DNA of 64,000 nucleotides. Origin: Niabella sp. (lineage in GTDB: Bacteria; Bacteroidota; Bacteroidia; Chitinophagales; Chitinophagaceae). The stretch is taken from NCBI GenBank assembly GCA_017744715.1, contig JAGIAT010000003.1, forward strand, positions 372,001 through 436,000, written 5' to 3'. A program made the position numbers and the translations under genes. The notes below the pieces were generated by a model. It was not told where the DNA came from and made no database searches. It saw nothing but the letters and a program-made list of their open reading frames with translations. This document shows positions 34,999-43,603 of this stretch, in pieces. The stretch's first letter is position 1, and every line of letters starts with the position of its first letter.

Positions 34999-35481
34999 AT
35001 GATTTTAAACGCAACGAGGAAGGGATTGATAACAGGTATACTGATGGTATTGCTGGGACTTTTGCTGCTTTGGCGGCAGGTGCCTACCAACTCGGCCTTA
35101 CAATACCTCGTATTTTTAATTTACGGAGCCGGTATTGTTTGGGCCGTATATGGTCAGAAAGGGGCCGCATTCGGAGTGCTGTTCAACCAGGGCTTCCGCT
35201 GTTTTGTTGTAGTGGCCCTGATCATGGCGCTTTATACCTTTATTTATTTTCAGGCCAACGGGCCAATGATCGACCGTGAAATAGAGGCAACCAAACAGGA
35301 ACGCCTGAAAACCGCAAAAGAGTACAACCGTACACCGGATGAAATAGAACAGGAAGCAAAAACCACCCGCAAGTACTACGTTCCCATCATGGTATCACAA
35401 ACCATTTTCCAATACCTGCTGATTGGCGTAATTGTTACCGTTACCACAGCCGGCACCTTATCTTTGTCAAAGAAAAACTAA
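34999..35481 (+). CDS. DUF4199 membrane protein
   Basis: 160 residues with four hydrophobic segments (about 9-25, 34-51, 66-86 and 133-154). A charged, probably helical segment from about 92 to 127 (REIEATKQERLKTAKEY) matches DUF4199 proteins of Bacteroidota. It is an inner-membrane protein of unknown function. Such genes often lie between dihydroorotase-like and GT2 genes in this phylum, as here (2 bp before the next ATG), suggesting a role linked to lipid-carried sugar transfer. Confidence 0.85.
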   Translation: MILNATRKGLITGILMVLLGLLLLWRQVPTNSALQYLVFLIYGAGIVWAVYGQKGAAFGVLFNQGFRCFVVVALIMALYTFIYFQANGPMIDREIEATKQERLKTAKEYNRTPDEIEQEAKTTRKYYVPIMVSQTIFQYLLIGVIVTVTTAGTLSLSKKN

Positions 35482-35483
35482 AA

Positions 35484-36428
35484 ATGGACATTTCTGTAGT
35501 TATACCTTTATTAAATGAAGAGGAATCGTTACCCGAGCTGGCCGAATGGATCGCCCGGGTCATGCAGGAAAACCATTTCAGTTACGAGATCCTGTTTGTA
35601 GACGATGGCAGTACCGATGATTCCTGGCAGGTCATTTGTTCCCTGCGTGAAAAGAATCCCAATATCCGGGGTATCAAATTCCAGCGCAATTACGGTAAGT
35701 CTGCCGCGTTGAATGAAGCCTTCCGGGCCACACAGGGCGATGTGGTGATTACAATGGATGCCGATTTGCAGGATAGCCCGGATGAAATACCCGAGCTGTT
35801 CAGAATGATCCGGGAAGACCGGTACGACCTGGTAAGCGGATGGAAAAAAGTACGCTACGACAACACCGTTACCAAAAACATCCCCTCCAAATTTTTTAAT
35901 GCGGTTACCCGTAAGGTGTCTAAAATAAAGCTCAACGACTTTAACTGCGGCCTGAAAGCCTATAACCGGAAAGTGATCAAAAGCATTGAAGTGTATGGAG
36001 AGATGCACCGTTACATACCCGTGCTGGCCAAATGGGCCGGCTTTAAAAAGATCGGGGAAAAGGTAGTGGAGCACCGCAAGCGCAAATACGGGGTGAGCAA
36101 ATTTGGCTGGGACCGTTTTATCAATGGATTCCTGGACCTGCTTTCCATCACTTTTGTAGGAAAGTTTTCAAAACGCCCGATGCACTTTTTTGGCGTTTGG
36201 GGAATGGTCTTTTTTATGATCGGGATTTTATCTGCGCTGTACCTGATCATCTCAAAAATATTCAGCAGCGAATTTTCGATCACCAATCGTCCGGTTTTTT
36301 ATATATCACTGGTGGCCATCATCATCGGTGTACAACTGTTCATGGCCGGCTTTATCGGGGAGCTCATCTCGCGGAACGCGCCCAGCCGGAATGCCTATTT
36401 AATTGAAGCAAAAACAGGGCTGGATTAA
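35484..36428 (+). CDS. GT2 glycosyltransferase, polyprenyl-phosphate sugar synthase type
   Basis: 314 residues. An N-terminal GT-A domain shows V-V-I-P-L-L-N-E-E-E-S, LFVDDGSTDDSW and the D-x-D metal site in TMDADLQDSPDEIPE. A C-terminal part has two membrane helices (about 232-256 and 268-292). This matches the DPM1/ArnC/GtrB group, which moves a sugar from a nucleotide donor to undecaprenyl phosphate on the inner face of the membrane. The sugar is unknown. It is in the same run as DUF4199 and is followed by a GT4 gene after 60 bp. Confidence 0.92.
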   Translation: MDISVVIPLLNEEESLPELAEWIARVMQENHFSYEILFVDDGSTDDSWQVICSLREKNPNIRGIKFQRNYGKSAALNEAFRATQGDVVITMDADLQDSPDEIPELFRMIREDRYDLVSGWKKVRYDNTVTKNIPSKFFNAVTRKVSKIKLNDFNCGLKAYNRKVIKSIEVYGEMHRYIPVLAKWAGFKKIGEKVVEHRKRKYGVSKFGWDRFINGFLDLLSITFVGKFSKRPMHFFGVWGMVFFMIGILSALYLIISKIFSSEFSITNRPVFYISLVAIIIGVQLFMAGFIGELISRNAPSRNAYLIEAKTGLD

Positions 36429-36488
36429 TTTTGTTTAAGGTTCAATGAAACTTCAAACATTCAATCTTAAACCGTTGCGCTTTCTTTT

Positions 36489-37667
36489 ATGCCAAAAGTA
36501 ATTATTATAGGACCCGCGCATCCCCTGAGGGGCGGACTGGCCACCTTCAATCACCGGCTTGCAAAAGCATTTGCAGATAGTGGCTATGATTGTTCGGTCT
36601 GGTCCTTTTCATTACAATACCCGTCGTTTCTTTTCCCGGGAAAATCGCAATATACAGACGATCCCGCACCGGAAAACATCACCATCCATACCCGTATCAA
36701 TGCCATAAATCCATTGAACTGGATGCAGGTTGGCCGGACCATTGCAAAAGAGATGCCGGACATCGTAGTGGTCCGCTACTGGCTGCCCTTTATGGGGCCC
36801 GCGCTGGGTACCATTCTCCGGCAGATCCGGAAAAATAAAAAAACCAGGATCATCTGCATCGCCGACAATATCATTCCCCACGAAAAAAGGCCGGGCGACG
36901 CGCTCTTCACCAGATACTTTGTAAAAGCCTGTGACGGCTTTATTACCATGAGTGAAAAGGTATTTGCCGATTTGCGCAGGTTTACCCAAAAGCCCGCCCT
37001 GCAGGTGCTGCATCCGTTGTACGACAATTTTGGTGCGCCTGTTTCCCAGGCTGAGGCACGGCGGCATCTGCAACTGCCGGAAGATGAAAAGATCATTTTA
37101 TTCTTCGGATTCATCCGGAAATACAAAGGGCTCGACCTCTTGCTGGAAGCGATCTCCGTCATCAGAAATCAGCCGGCAGCCATCTCAGATCTCAAATCTC
37201 AGATCTCAAACTTCAAATTGCTGATCGCTGGTGAGTTTTACGAAGATGCCGCCGGCTACCAGGCACTCATCGACGAGCTGGGCATCCGCGACCTGCTGAT
37301 CCTGCGGACCGACTTTATACCAGACAGCGAGGTACGGTATTATTTATGCGCTGCCGACCTGCTGGTACAGCCTTACCGGAATGCCACGCAAAGCGGGGTA
37401 ACGCCCCTGGCCTATTATTTTGAAAAGCCAATGGTTGTAACCAATGTAGGCGGTTTACCGGCATTGGTTCCGCATATGAAAAGCGGACTGGTTGCCGAAC
37501 CCGAACCGGCCTCCATCGCCCATGCCATTACCGAATATTTCCGATTAGGAAAAACCCACTTTATTCCACATCTTCGCAGCGAAAAAGAAAAATACAGCTG
37601 GGATCACCTGGTCAATGCCATTGCTGATCTGGCTGATAAATCGAAAAAAGATGATTCACAGAAGTAA
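36489..37667 (+). CDS. GT4-family glycosyltransferase with an in-frame repeat insertion
   Basis: 392 residues, GT-B fold. The N-terminal half starts IIGPAHPLRGGLATFNHRLA. The C-terminal Rossmann half has LFFGFIRKYKGLDLLLEA, AADLLVQPYRNATQSGVTPLAY with the E/Q-rich donor site, and GLVAEPEPASIA. Residues about 225-243 (S-D-L-K-S-Q-I-S) are coded by a 7-bp repeat array and lie where relatives have a short loop. The gene overlaps the HddA start by 17 bp, so it is probably a heptosyl- or related transferase using the sugar made by the next three genes. The acceptor is unknown. Confidence 0.9.
   Translation: MPKVIIIGPAHPLRGGLATFNHRLAKAFADSGYDCSVWSFSLQYPSFLFPGKSQYTDDPAPENITIHTRINAINPLNWMQVGRTIAKEMPDIVVVRYWLPFMGPALGTILRQIRKNKKTRIICIADNIIPHEKRPGDALFTRYFVKACDGFITMSEKVFADLRRFTQKPALQVLHPLYDNFGAPVSQAEARRHLQLPEDEKIILFFGFIRKYKGLDLLLEAISVIRNQPAAISDLKSQISNFKLLIAGEFYEDAAGYQALIDELGIRDLLILRTDFIPDSEVRYYLCAADLLVQPYRNATQSGVTPLAYYFEKPMVVTNVGGLPALVPHMKSGLVAEPEPASIAHAITEYFRLGKTHFIPHLRSEKEKYSWDHLVNAIADLADKSKKDDSQK
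37161..37216 (+). repeat. Heptamer repeat array inside the GT4 gene
   Basis: Eight units of 7 bp in unbroken phase: ATCAGAA, ATCAGCC, GGCAGCC, ATCTCAG, ATCTCAA, ATCTCAG, ATCTCAA, ACTTCAA. The reading frame stays open through it. The first units match the TCAG type seen at 23.2 and 58.0 kb. Confidence 0.75.
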
Positions 37668-38673
37668 AGCACCTTTAAGGGTTGGACTGGCAGGCGGAGG
37701 CACGGATGTAAGCCCTTATTGCGATGAGTTTGGCGGCGCCATTCTTAATGCCACCATTTCCTTAAACGCCAATGCCACCATTGAACGAACCACCGACGGA
37801 AAGATTTCACTCGAAGCCCTGGACCGGGACGAATCGGAAGTATTTAACTGGGCTGATACACTTCCCCTGAACGGGCACCTCGATCTGTTAAAAGGCGTTT
37901 ACAACCGCATACAAAAAGATTATCCGTTTACCAATGAAGGGTTCCGTTTAAGCACGTATGTAGATGCACCGGCCGGATCCGGCCTGGGAACCTCCTCCAC
38001 CCTGGTGGTAGCCATTGTTGGGGCATTTGTAGAAATGTTGCAGCTTCCCCTGGGCGAATACGATATTGCACATTATGCCTACGAGATCGAACGCAGTGAC
38101 CTGCAACTCGCCGGCGGCCGCCAGGATCAATATGCCGCAACTTTCGGAGGCGTAAATTATATGGAGTTTTACAGTGATGACAAGGTGATCGTAAATCCCC
38201 TGCGCATCCGGCAGCGGTACCTGGATGAGCTGGAAAACAACCTGCTCCTGTATTACACATCCACCAGCAGGGAATCGGCAAAGATCATCATTGAACAAAG
38301 CAAGAACGTAACCGACAAGAAAAGCCAGTCTATAGAAGCCATGCACCAGCTAAAACACCAGGCACAAATGATGAAAGAAGCCTTGTTAAAAGGGCAGCTG
38401 GATGAAATTGGCCGGATCCTGAATATCGGCTTTGAGCAAAAGCGCCGCATGGCGGCCGGCATCAATAACCAGCTGATCGATACCATCTATGAAACCGCTC
38501 AAAAGAACGGAGCTTCAGGCGGAAAGATCAGCGGCGCCGGAGGCGGAGGGTTTATGATCTTTTATTGCCCCGGCAATACCAAATATAAGGTACGGGCCAG
38601 CCTTGAGCAGTTTGGCGGCCAGTATCGCAACTATCAATTTGTAAAACACGGTTTAAAAACCTGGACAGTTTAA
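37651..38673 (+). CDS. hddA: D-glycero-alpha-D-manno-heptose 7-phosphate kinase (GHMP family)
   Basis: 340 residues from the ATG at 37651 (MIHRSKAPLRVGLAGGGTD); an upstream start at 37615 adds 12 unlikely residues. GHMP kinase motifs are the N-terminal R-x-x-L-A-G-G-G-T-D, the ATP loop PAGSGLGTSSTLVV near 109, and GKISGAGGGGFMIF near 290. In the GDP-heptose pathway it phosphorylates D,D-heptose 7-phosphate at O-1 to the 1,7-bisphosphate. The flanking gmhA and fused hddC-gmhB genes support this assignment over fucokinase-like relatives. Confidence 0.88.
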   Translation: MIHRSKAPLRVGLAGGGTDVSPYCDEFGGAILNATISLNANATIERTTDGKISLEALDRDESEVFNWADTLPLNGHLDLLKGVYNRIQKDYPFTNEGFRLSTYVDAPAGSGLGTSSTLVVAIVGAFVEMLQLPLGEYDIAHYAYEIERSDLQLAGGRQDQYAATFGGVNYMEFYSDDKVIVNPLRIRQRYLDELENNLLLYYTSTSRESAKIIIEQSKNVTDKKSQSIEAMHQLKHQAQMMKEALLKGQLDEIGRILNIGFEQKRRMAAGINNQLIDTIYETAQKNGASGGKISGAGGGGFMIFYCPGNTKYKVRASLEQFGGQYRNYQFVKHGLKTWTV

Positions 38674-38675
38674 TT

Positions 38676-39251
38676 ATGAATCATCAACTCAAATCTCTCG
38701 TACAGGCTTCTATTGATGTAAAAAAACAGGTACTGGAAGACGATCAGCTGCTACAAACCGTAGCACAGGTGATCCGTACCATTGTTACGGCGTTTCAAAA
38801 CGGCAACAGTGTATACTTTTGCGGCAATGGGGGAAGTGCGGCAGATGCCCAGCACCTGGCTGCAGAATTCAGCGGACGTTTTTATAAAGACCGCAAGGCC
38901 CTGCCGGCGGAAGCGCTGCATTGCAATACCTCCTACCTCACAGCAGTGGCCAACGACTATAGCTTTGACCTGATCTACTCCCGCATCATCGACGGCATCG
39001 GCAAAAGCGGCGACGTACTCATCGGGCTCAGCACTTCCGGAAATTCGCAGAATATTGTGCGCGCCTTTGAACAGGCAAAGACCAAGGGTATGACCACCGT
39101 TGGCTTTACCGGTGCCAGCGGCGGGCTGCTGAAAACAACCTCAGATCTTTTGATCAACATTCCTTCTTCCGATACCCCCCGCATCCAGGAATGCCATATG
39201 CTGCTGGGGCATAGCATCTGCCAGCTGGTAGAAGAACAGTATTTTCAATAA
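38676..39251 (+). CDS. gmhA: Sedoheptulose 7-phosphate isomerase
   Basis: 191 residues, a single SIS domain. The typical marks are YFCGNGGSAADAQHLAAEF near 49-66 and L-I-G-L-S-T-S-G-N-S near 114, with the C-terminal Q-E-C-H-M-L-L-G-H helix that carries zinc or catalytic residues. It turns sedoheptulose 7-phosphate into D-glycero-D-manno-heptose 7-phosphate, the first step of heptose-nucleotide synthesis. It starts 2 bp after the hddA stop. Confidence 0.94.
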   Translation: MNHQLKSLVQASIDVKKQVLEDDQLLQTVAQVIRTIVTAFQNGNSVYFCGNGGSAADAQHLAAEFSGRFYKDRKALPAEALHCNTSYLTAVANDYSFDLIYSRIIDGIGKSGDVLIGLSTSGNSQNIVRAFEQAKTKGMTTVGFTGASGGLLKTTSDLLINIPSSDTPRIQECHMLLGHSICQLVEEQYFQ

Positions 39252-39288
39252 AGCGGTGCCGGTTGCGTTCCGGACACACACACTGTAA

Positions 39289-39323
39289 AACCAGGAACGC
39301 TGAACCGGGAACGTTTAAACCGA
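39289..39323. repeat. Short heptamer array AACCAGG/AACGCTG/AACCGGG/AACGTTT/AAACCGA
   Basis: Five consecutive 7-bp units of the form AACNNNN lie in the 82-bp gap between gmhA and the hddC-gmhB fusion, ending 10 bp before the ATG. The same unit type is found at about 23.3, 23.4 and 63.6 kb. Confidence 0.65.
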
Positions 39324-39333
39324 ATCAGATCAT

Positions 39334-40614
39334 ATGCTTCAAAAACGTGTGGAGGGCAACTGGGGAAAAAGCCAGGAAGCCATTGTACTGGCGGGCGGAT
39401 TGGGTACCCGGTTACGCGAAGCGGTACCAGACCTGCCCAAATGCATGGCCCCTGTTGCAGGGCGTCCCTTTCTTTATTATGTGATCAATTACCTACGCCG
39501 GCAGGGGATCCAGCGCATTATTTTCAGTCTGGGTTATAAACATGAGGTGATTGAGGAGTACCTGGCCAGGGAATTTCCGAGCCTGCAATATGATTGCTGT
39601 ATTGAAGAAGAACCGTTGGGAACCGGCGGCGCTATACAGCTGGCTTTACAAAAAACAACCGGCAGCAACGTTTTTGTAGTAAACGGAGACAGCTTTTTTG
39701 CATTCGACGCCGGCCAGCTGTTAACCCTGCACCACCAAACACAGGCAGATTGCACCCTGGCATTGAAGCCCATGCAACAATTTAGCCGGTATGGTGTGGT
39801 AACCACAAACGAACAGCAGCAGATTCTAAGCTTCCGGGAAAAACAATATTACGAAAGCGGGCTGATTAACGCCGGCGTATACCTGGTTCAAAAAACGGCC
39901 TTTCTTCAAAAAGGATTTTCTTCAAAATTTTCCTTTGAAAAAGATTACCTGGAGCAGTTTGTAAGCAATGGTAAATTTTCCGGTGCGGTTGCTGATGGTT
40001 ATTTTATTGACATTGGCATTCCGGAAGACTATAACCGCGCCCAGAGCGATTTTAAAGAGGCGCCATTTGATCTTTCCATGTTAACCAGCGACTGGACCCT
40101 GTTCCTCGACCGCGATGGCGTCATCAATGAAGAAAAGCCGGATAGCTATGTATTTCATAAAGATGAATTCCGGTTTTATCCCGGTGTTCCGGAAGCCATT
40201 CATACGTTCACCCATTATTTCCGGCACGTGATTGTAGTTACCAATCAGCGCGGCATTGGGAAAGGATTGATGGACGAAGCCGCTTTACAGGGCATTCATG
40301 ATTTATTGAGCGATGAAATAAAAAAGAGCGGGGGCCATATCCCGGCTATTTATTTTGCGACGGCGGTAGACGCCCGTGATTTTTTCCGGAAACCCAACCC
40401 CGGCATGGCCTTACAGGCAGCGGCAGATTTTCCGGATATCGATCTTACGCGCTCCGTAATGGTAGGCAATAATATTTCGGATATGAAATTTGGCCGCAAT
40501 GCCGGTATGCGGACCATTTACCTTACCACAACCAATGCATCGGAAGCACTGCCCCATCCGGATATCGACCTGCAATTACCCGACCTAAAGGCCCTGGCAT
40601 CCCAGCTTCCCTGA
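39334..40614 (+). CDS. Bifunctional heptose-1-phosphate nucleotidyltransferase / heptose bisphosphate phosphatase (HddC-GmhB fusion)
   Basis: 426 residues in two domains. Residues about 15-240 form a nucleotidyltransferase: IVLAGGLGTRLRE, P-K-C-M-A-P-V-A-G-R-P-F, VVNGDSFF and FIDIGIPEDY. Residues about 255-420 form a HAD phosphatase: LFLDRDGVINEE, VVTNQRGIGKG, FRKPNPGM. The phosphatase lacks the cysteine zinc loop of E. coli GmhB, and the late acidic motif reads VGNNISD instead of V-G-D. Together with GmhA and HddA it would complete GDP-D-glycero-alpha-D-manno-heptose. Order in the pathway: GmhA, HddA, phosphatase domain, transferase domain. Its stop and that of the convergent trmN6 share the palindrome TGATCA. 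Confidence 0.88.
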   Translation: MLQKRVEGNWGKSQEAIVLAGGLGTRLREAVPDLPKCMAPVAGRPFLYYVINYLRRQGIQRIIFSLGYKHEVIEEYLAREFPSLQYDCCIEEEPLGTGGAIQLALQKTTGSNVFVVNGDSFFAFDAGQLLTLHHQTQADCTLALKPMQQFSRYGVVTTNEQQQILSFREKQYYESGLINAGVYLVQKTAFLQKGFSSKFSFEKDYLEQFVSNGKFSGAVADGYFIDIGIPEDYNRAQSDFKEAPFDLSMLTSDWTLFLDRDGVINEEKPDSYVFHKDEFRFYPGVPEAIHTFTHYFRHVIVVTNQRGIGKGLMDEAALQGIHDLLSDEIKKSGGHIPAIYFATAVDARDFFRKPNPGMALQAAADFPDIDLTRSVMVGNNISDMKFGRNAGMRTIYLTTTNASEALPHPDIDLQLPDLKALASQLP

Positions 40615-41325
40615 TCAGAGATGGAGGTAATAAGGTTGCAATAATGCGTTAAACTCCGGCGTATACATGTTCCCGCTACGGATCACGATCCGTTCTTCAC
40701 GGTAAGGTCGTTTTTCAAAGCCACCCGCTACCATGATCCGGAACGGCCCATGTTTTTCGGTTTGATGAACATAGCAGCAGGTATTGAGATACATTCCCTG
40801 GCACTCCAGTTGCCGGTTCAGCTCCGCTTCCCTCCTGGCAGGCAGCAGCAGGAAAAAGGTACCATCAGCCTTCAGTTGCCGGCCGATGAACGAAAGCAGC
40901 TCCCTTAAGGATAAGGCTTCACTATGATGGGCGATATTTTTAGGCGGTTGCCCACCTTTGAGATCCGTTTCATAAAATGGCGGGTTGCTGATGATCACAT
41001 CATACTTTTTTTGAAACACCACTTGCAGTACATCGCCCTGTATCGGCCGGATCGATGCCTGCCAGTTAGTTTGCGCAATGTTTTCTGCGGCCTGCTGATA
41101 ATCGGCCTCCTGTATCTCCACAGCATCGATCAGCCGGTTTCCCGTCTGCGCAATCATTAAGGTCAGCAAGCCCGTTCCGGCACCTACATCCAGTACTGTT
41201 GTGGTCTCAGCCGGTATATGGTGCGCCACCCAGGCCCCAAACAGGCATGCATCCGTGGTCACTTTCATCGCGCAACGATCCTGGTAAATTACAAACTGTT
41301 TAAAACGGAAATACGGATTCGGCAT
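40615..41325 (-). CDS. trmN6: tRNA1(Val) (adenine(37)-N6)-methyltransferase
   Basis: 236 residues from the ATG at 41325 (MPNPYFRFKQFVIYQD). It is a class I SAM methyltransferase: VLDVGAGTGLLTLMIA binds SAM, and ISNPPFYE is the N-P-P-F motif of N6-adenine methyltransferases. The N-terminal F-R-F-K-Q-F...CAMKVTTDACLFGAW is characteristic of the YfiC/TrmN6 family. It methylates A37 of tRNA-Val. It stands alone and converges with the heptose operon. Confidence 0.93.
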   Translation of the reverse strand: MPNPYFRFKQFVIYQDRCAMKVTTDACLFGAWVAHHIPAETTTVLDVGAGTGLLTLMIAQTGNRLIDAVEIQEADYQQAAENIAQTNWQASIRPIQGDVLQVVFQKKYDVIISNPPFYETDLKGGQPPKNIAHHSEALSLRELLSFIGRQLKADGTFFLLLPARREAELNRQLECQGMYLNTCCYVHQTEKHGPFRIMVAGGFEKRPYREERIVIRSGNMYTPEFNALLQPYYLHL

Positions 41326-42013
41326 ATGCAAAGATGAAGAATATATGGTAAAGATCAACGTATGATGCATGCACCATTAATCTTCAGGGCGCCACTATTA
41401 AGTTACCGGACGCCGATAGAACTCTTCATAAGGCGATTGCATCAGGCGCGTTAAAACCACTATATCAGGCAACCGCTACAACGGATGCGTTTCAGGTTAA
41501 GAAACGGTACGTGCCGATGGCACTCCGGTCATAGATGACTGGTATCCTCCGGAATAAATTCCGGCGTTGTTGAATGGTATCAGGCCGATAGCCTTTAACG
41601 GATTGAATAAAGGTATTCAGAAAGTGGTTCTGATAAAAAGAAGTGGCATCGCCACGTCTAAATATATAGGAACGAACCGCTGTTCGTTCTTAAAGATCCG
41701 CAACAGGAACGGAGAGCCATCGGCTCGGATCGTAACCATAAGTATATGCGCAGCAACGGGAGTAGCCAAAGCATCAGATCTTTTTTGAATCACTGTGCGG
41801 TATTCCAACGACGCTGCTTTGTCCCGCAATAAAATCCGGTCTATCATCCAAAGTAAAAGATCTATATTCTTATTCTTAAGAGCAGGCATACCACTGCTCA
41901 GGGCTTGCTTCAGAAACCGTTCTATACTTTTGGCAGTAGCCGAGGTGCTGCGAACAGTGCCTGCAATCTAATAAAACTATTTGCCGGTTTTTCATATTTG
42001 AATACATTCGCTC
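41326..42013. other. Intergenic stretch with hairpins, no recognised gene
   Basis: About 690 bp. Short frames on both strands show no family features. Two exact hairpins stand out: CCGGAA-TAAA-TTCCGG near 41550-41566 and GAACGAAC-CGCT-GTTCGTTC near 41669-41688. The sequence may be a decayed gene or a small structured element. Confidence 0.45.
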
Positions 42014-43084
42014 ATGGATCATCCAAAAATCATTATTGTTGGCCAGGGTATCAGCGGCACGTTCCTTTCCTGGTTTTGCTACCAGGCAGGTGTCGATTTT
42101 ATCGTCATCGATGAGCCGAAACCGAACGCACCATCCAGGATGGCAGCAGGCATCATCAACCCCGTAACCGGGCGGCGGGTTGTTAAAGTATGGCTGGATG
42201 ATATTATTATTCCGTTCGCCGAGCGCGCTTACCAGGCAATGGGCGCTTTCCTGAACCTGCCTGCCATTACCCAAACCGCTATCGTCGATTTCTTTCCCAA
42301 TCCCTTCATGAAGGAAAGCTTCCTGAAAAAACTGGCGCAGCAGGAAGACTACATCTCGATCCTTGAAAATGAAGCACCCTATGCGCCTTATTTCAATTAT
42401 GAATTCGGCATCGGGATGATCGAGCCGGCCTACGTGGTACACCTGCAACAATTATTGCCGGCCTGGAGCGCTTTCCTGAAACAACAAAACCTGCTGCTGG
42501 AAGAGGAACTGGATGTTCCAGCACTTGAAGTTAGTGCAGGCCGTATCCGTTATAAAACAATAACAGCCACCAACCTGGTCTTTTGTGATGGAACCGCCGG
42601 TGCAAACAATCCGTATTTTTCATTACTCCCCTTTGCCCTGAATAAAGGCGAAGCGCTGATCATTGAAGCTCCCGAACTGCCCTCCGGCCACCTGTATAAA
42701 AAATCCATGCTGCTGGCGCCGATGGCCGAGCCGGGACTTTTCTGGACCGGCACCAACTATATATGGGATTTTGAAGATGAAGCTCCTACAGCGGCATTCC
42801 ATCAGTCGGCCACCCAAACATTAAAACAATGGCTGAATGTTCCTTTTAAGATCGTTGACCATAAGGCATCAGTACGCCCGGCCACTGTGGAACGCAGACC
42901 CTTTGCCGGTTTTCATCCGGTGCATACCAATGTCGGTATCCTGAATGGTATGGGCACCAAGGGCTGCTCGCTGGCACCGTACTTCGCGCACCAGCTCGTG
43001 GAGCACCTGCTGCACCAGCACCCGTTACAACCGGAGGTAGATATCAGCCGCTTTAAAAACATTCTAAGCCGCCCGTGGCAGTAA
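42014..43084 (+). CDS. FAD-dependent oxidoreductase (DAO family)
   Basis: 356 residues. The N-terminal dinucleotide-binding motif is I-I-I-V-G-Q-G-I-S-G-T, followed by MAAGIINPVTGRRV, and a C-terminal FAD contact GILNGMGTKGCSLAPYFA. The pattern is that of the D-amino-acid oxidase/glycine oxidase family (PF01266), like the oxidase part of MnmC. A soluble amine oxidase is likely, but the substrate is unknown. It is transcribed alone, after a 690-bp gap without recognised genes. Confidence 0.85.
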   Translation: MDHPKIIIVGQGISGTFLSWFCYQAGVDFIVIDEPKPNAPSRMAAGIINPVTGRRVVKVWLDDIIIPFAERAYQAMGAFLNLPAITQTAIVDFFPNPFMKESFLKKLAQQEDYISILENEAPYAPYFNYEFGIGMIEPAYVVHLQQLLPAWSAFLKQQNLLLEEELDVPALEVSAGRIRYKTITATNLVFCDGTAGANNPYFSLLPFALNKGEALIIEAPELPSGHLYKKSMLLAPMAEPGLFWTGTNYIWDFEDEAPTAAFHQSATQTLKQWLNVPFKIVDHKASVRPATVERRPFAGFHPVHTNVGILNGMGTKGCSLAPYFAHQLVEHLLHQHPLQPEVDISRFKNILSRPWQ

Positions 43085-43107
43085 CAGCCGAATCCGTTAT
43101 AACCGCG

Positions 43108-43323
43108 TTATTCCCTCTTTTTACTACCGCTTTTCAAAATAGACACCAGGATAAGGATAAAGAGGGCTGCGCCCACCGCCCACATCCAGGGCTGGATCTG
43201 TACATCCGTCTTTGTAGTAGTGGTAGTGGTTACCTTTTCTTCCTGTGCCTGGATAGCTACAGTACACAACAACAGGAAGATTGCTGAAAAGAAACGTAGA
43301 AATGAATAGCGTACGGGGCTCAT
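43108..43323 (-). CDS. Small membrane protein with signal and C-terminal helix
   Basis: 71 residues. A Sec-type N-terminus (FLRFFSAIFLLLCTVAIQAQ) is followed by a short Thr-rich spacer (TTTTTTKTD), one membrane helix at about 47-63 (WMWAVGAALFILILVSIL), and a basic tail. Although short, the signal-spacer-helix-basic order is not what chance gives. It probably sits in the inner membrane with the tail in the cytoplasm. Function unknown; it converges with the oxidoreductase gene. Confidence 0.7.
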   Translation of the reverse strand: MSPVRYSFLRFFSAIFLLLCTVAIQAQEEKVTTTTTTKTDVQIQPWMWAVGAALFILILVSILKSGSKKRE

Positions 43324-43544
43324 AACATAGATTTTATGGTGAATAATGCGCTACCGCGCACCGGGTAACCGTACGCGGCAACTGATGTAACACCTGAAAC
43401 AAAATTGCTGCCAATTTTCCGTTTACAGGCCGCACCGGCATTTCCCGCACGCGGAAACAGCCTGCCCAACCAGCAGGAGCCGCTACCAGAACAGCAACCG
43501 GTAAGCGCAATGACCTCAAAAAAAGAGGGCGGAATAATTCTAAA

Positions 43545-43560
43545 TTAATCATTTGATTAA
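43545..43560. promoter_or_regulatory. TetR operator copy 1 (upstream of tetR)
   Basis: TTAATCATTTGATTAA is a 7+2+7 inverted repeat 43 bp before the tetR ATG. Its exact reverse complement recurs at 44233-44248 between tetR and the TolC gene, which marks it as the site of the local TetR protein. Confidence 0.85.
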
Positions 43561-43603
43561 AAAATTTGTTTAAATTAATTTTTATTCCCAGCTTTGTGGT
43601 GTA

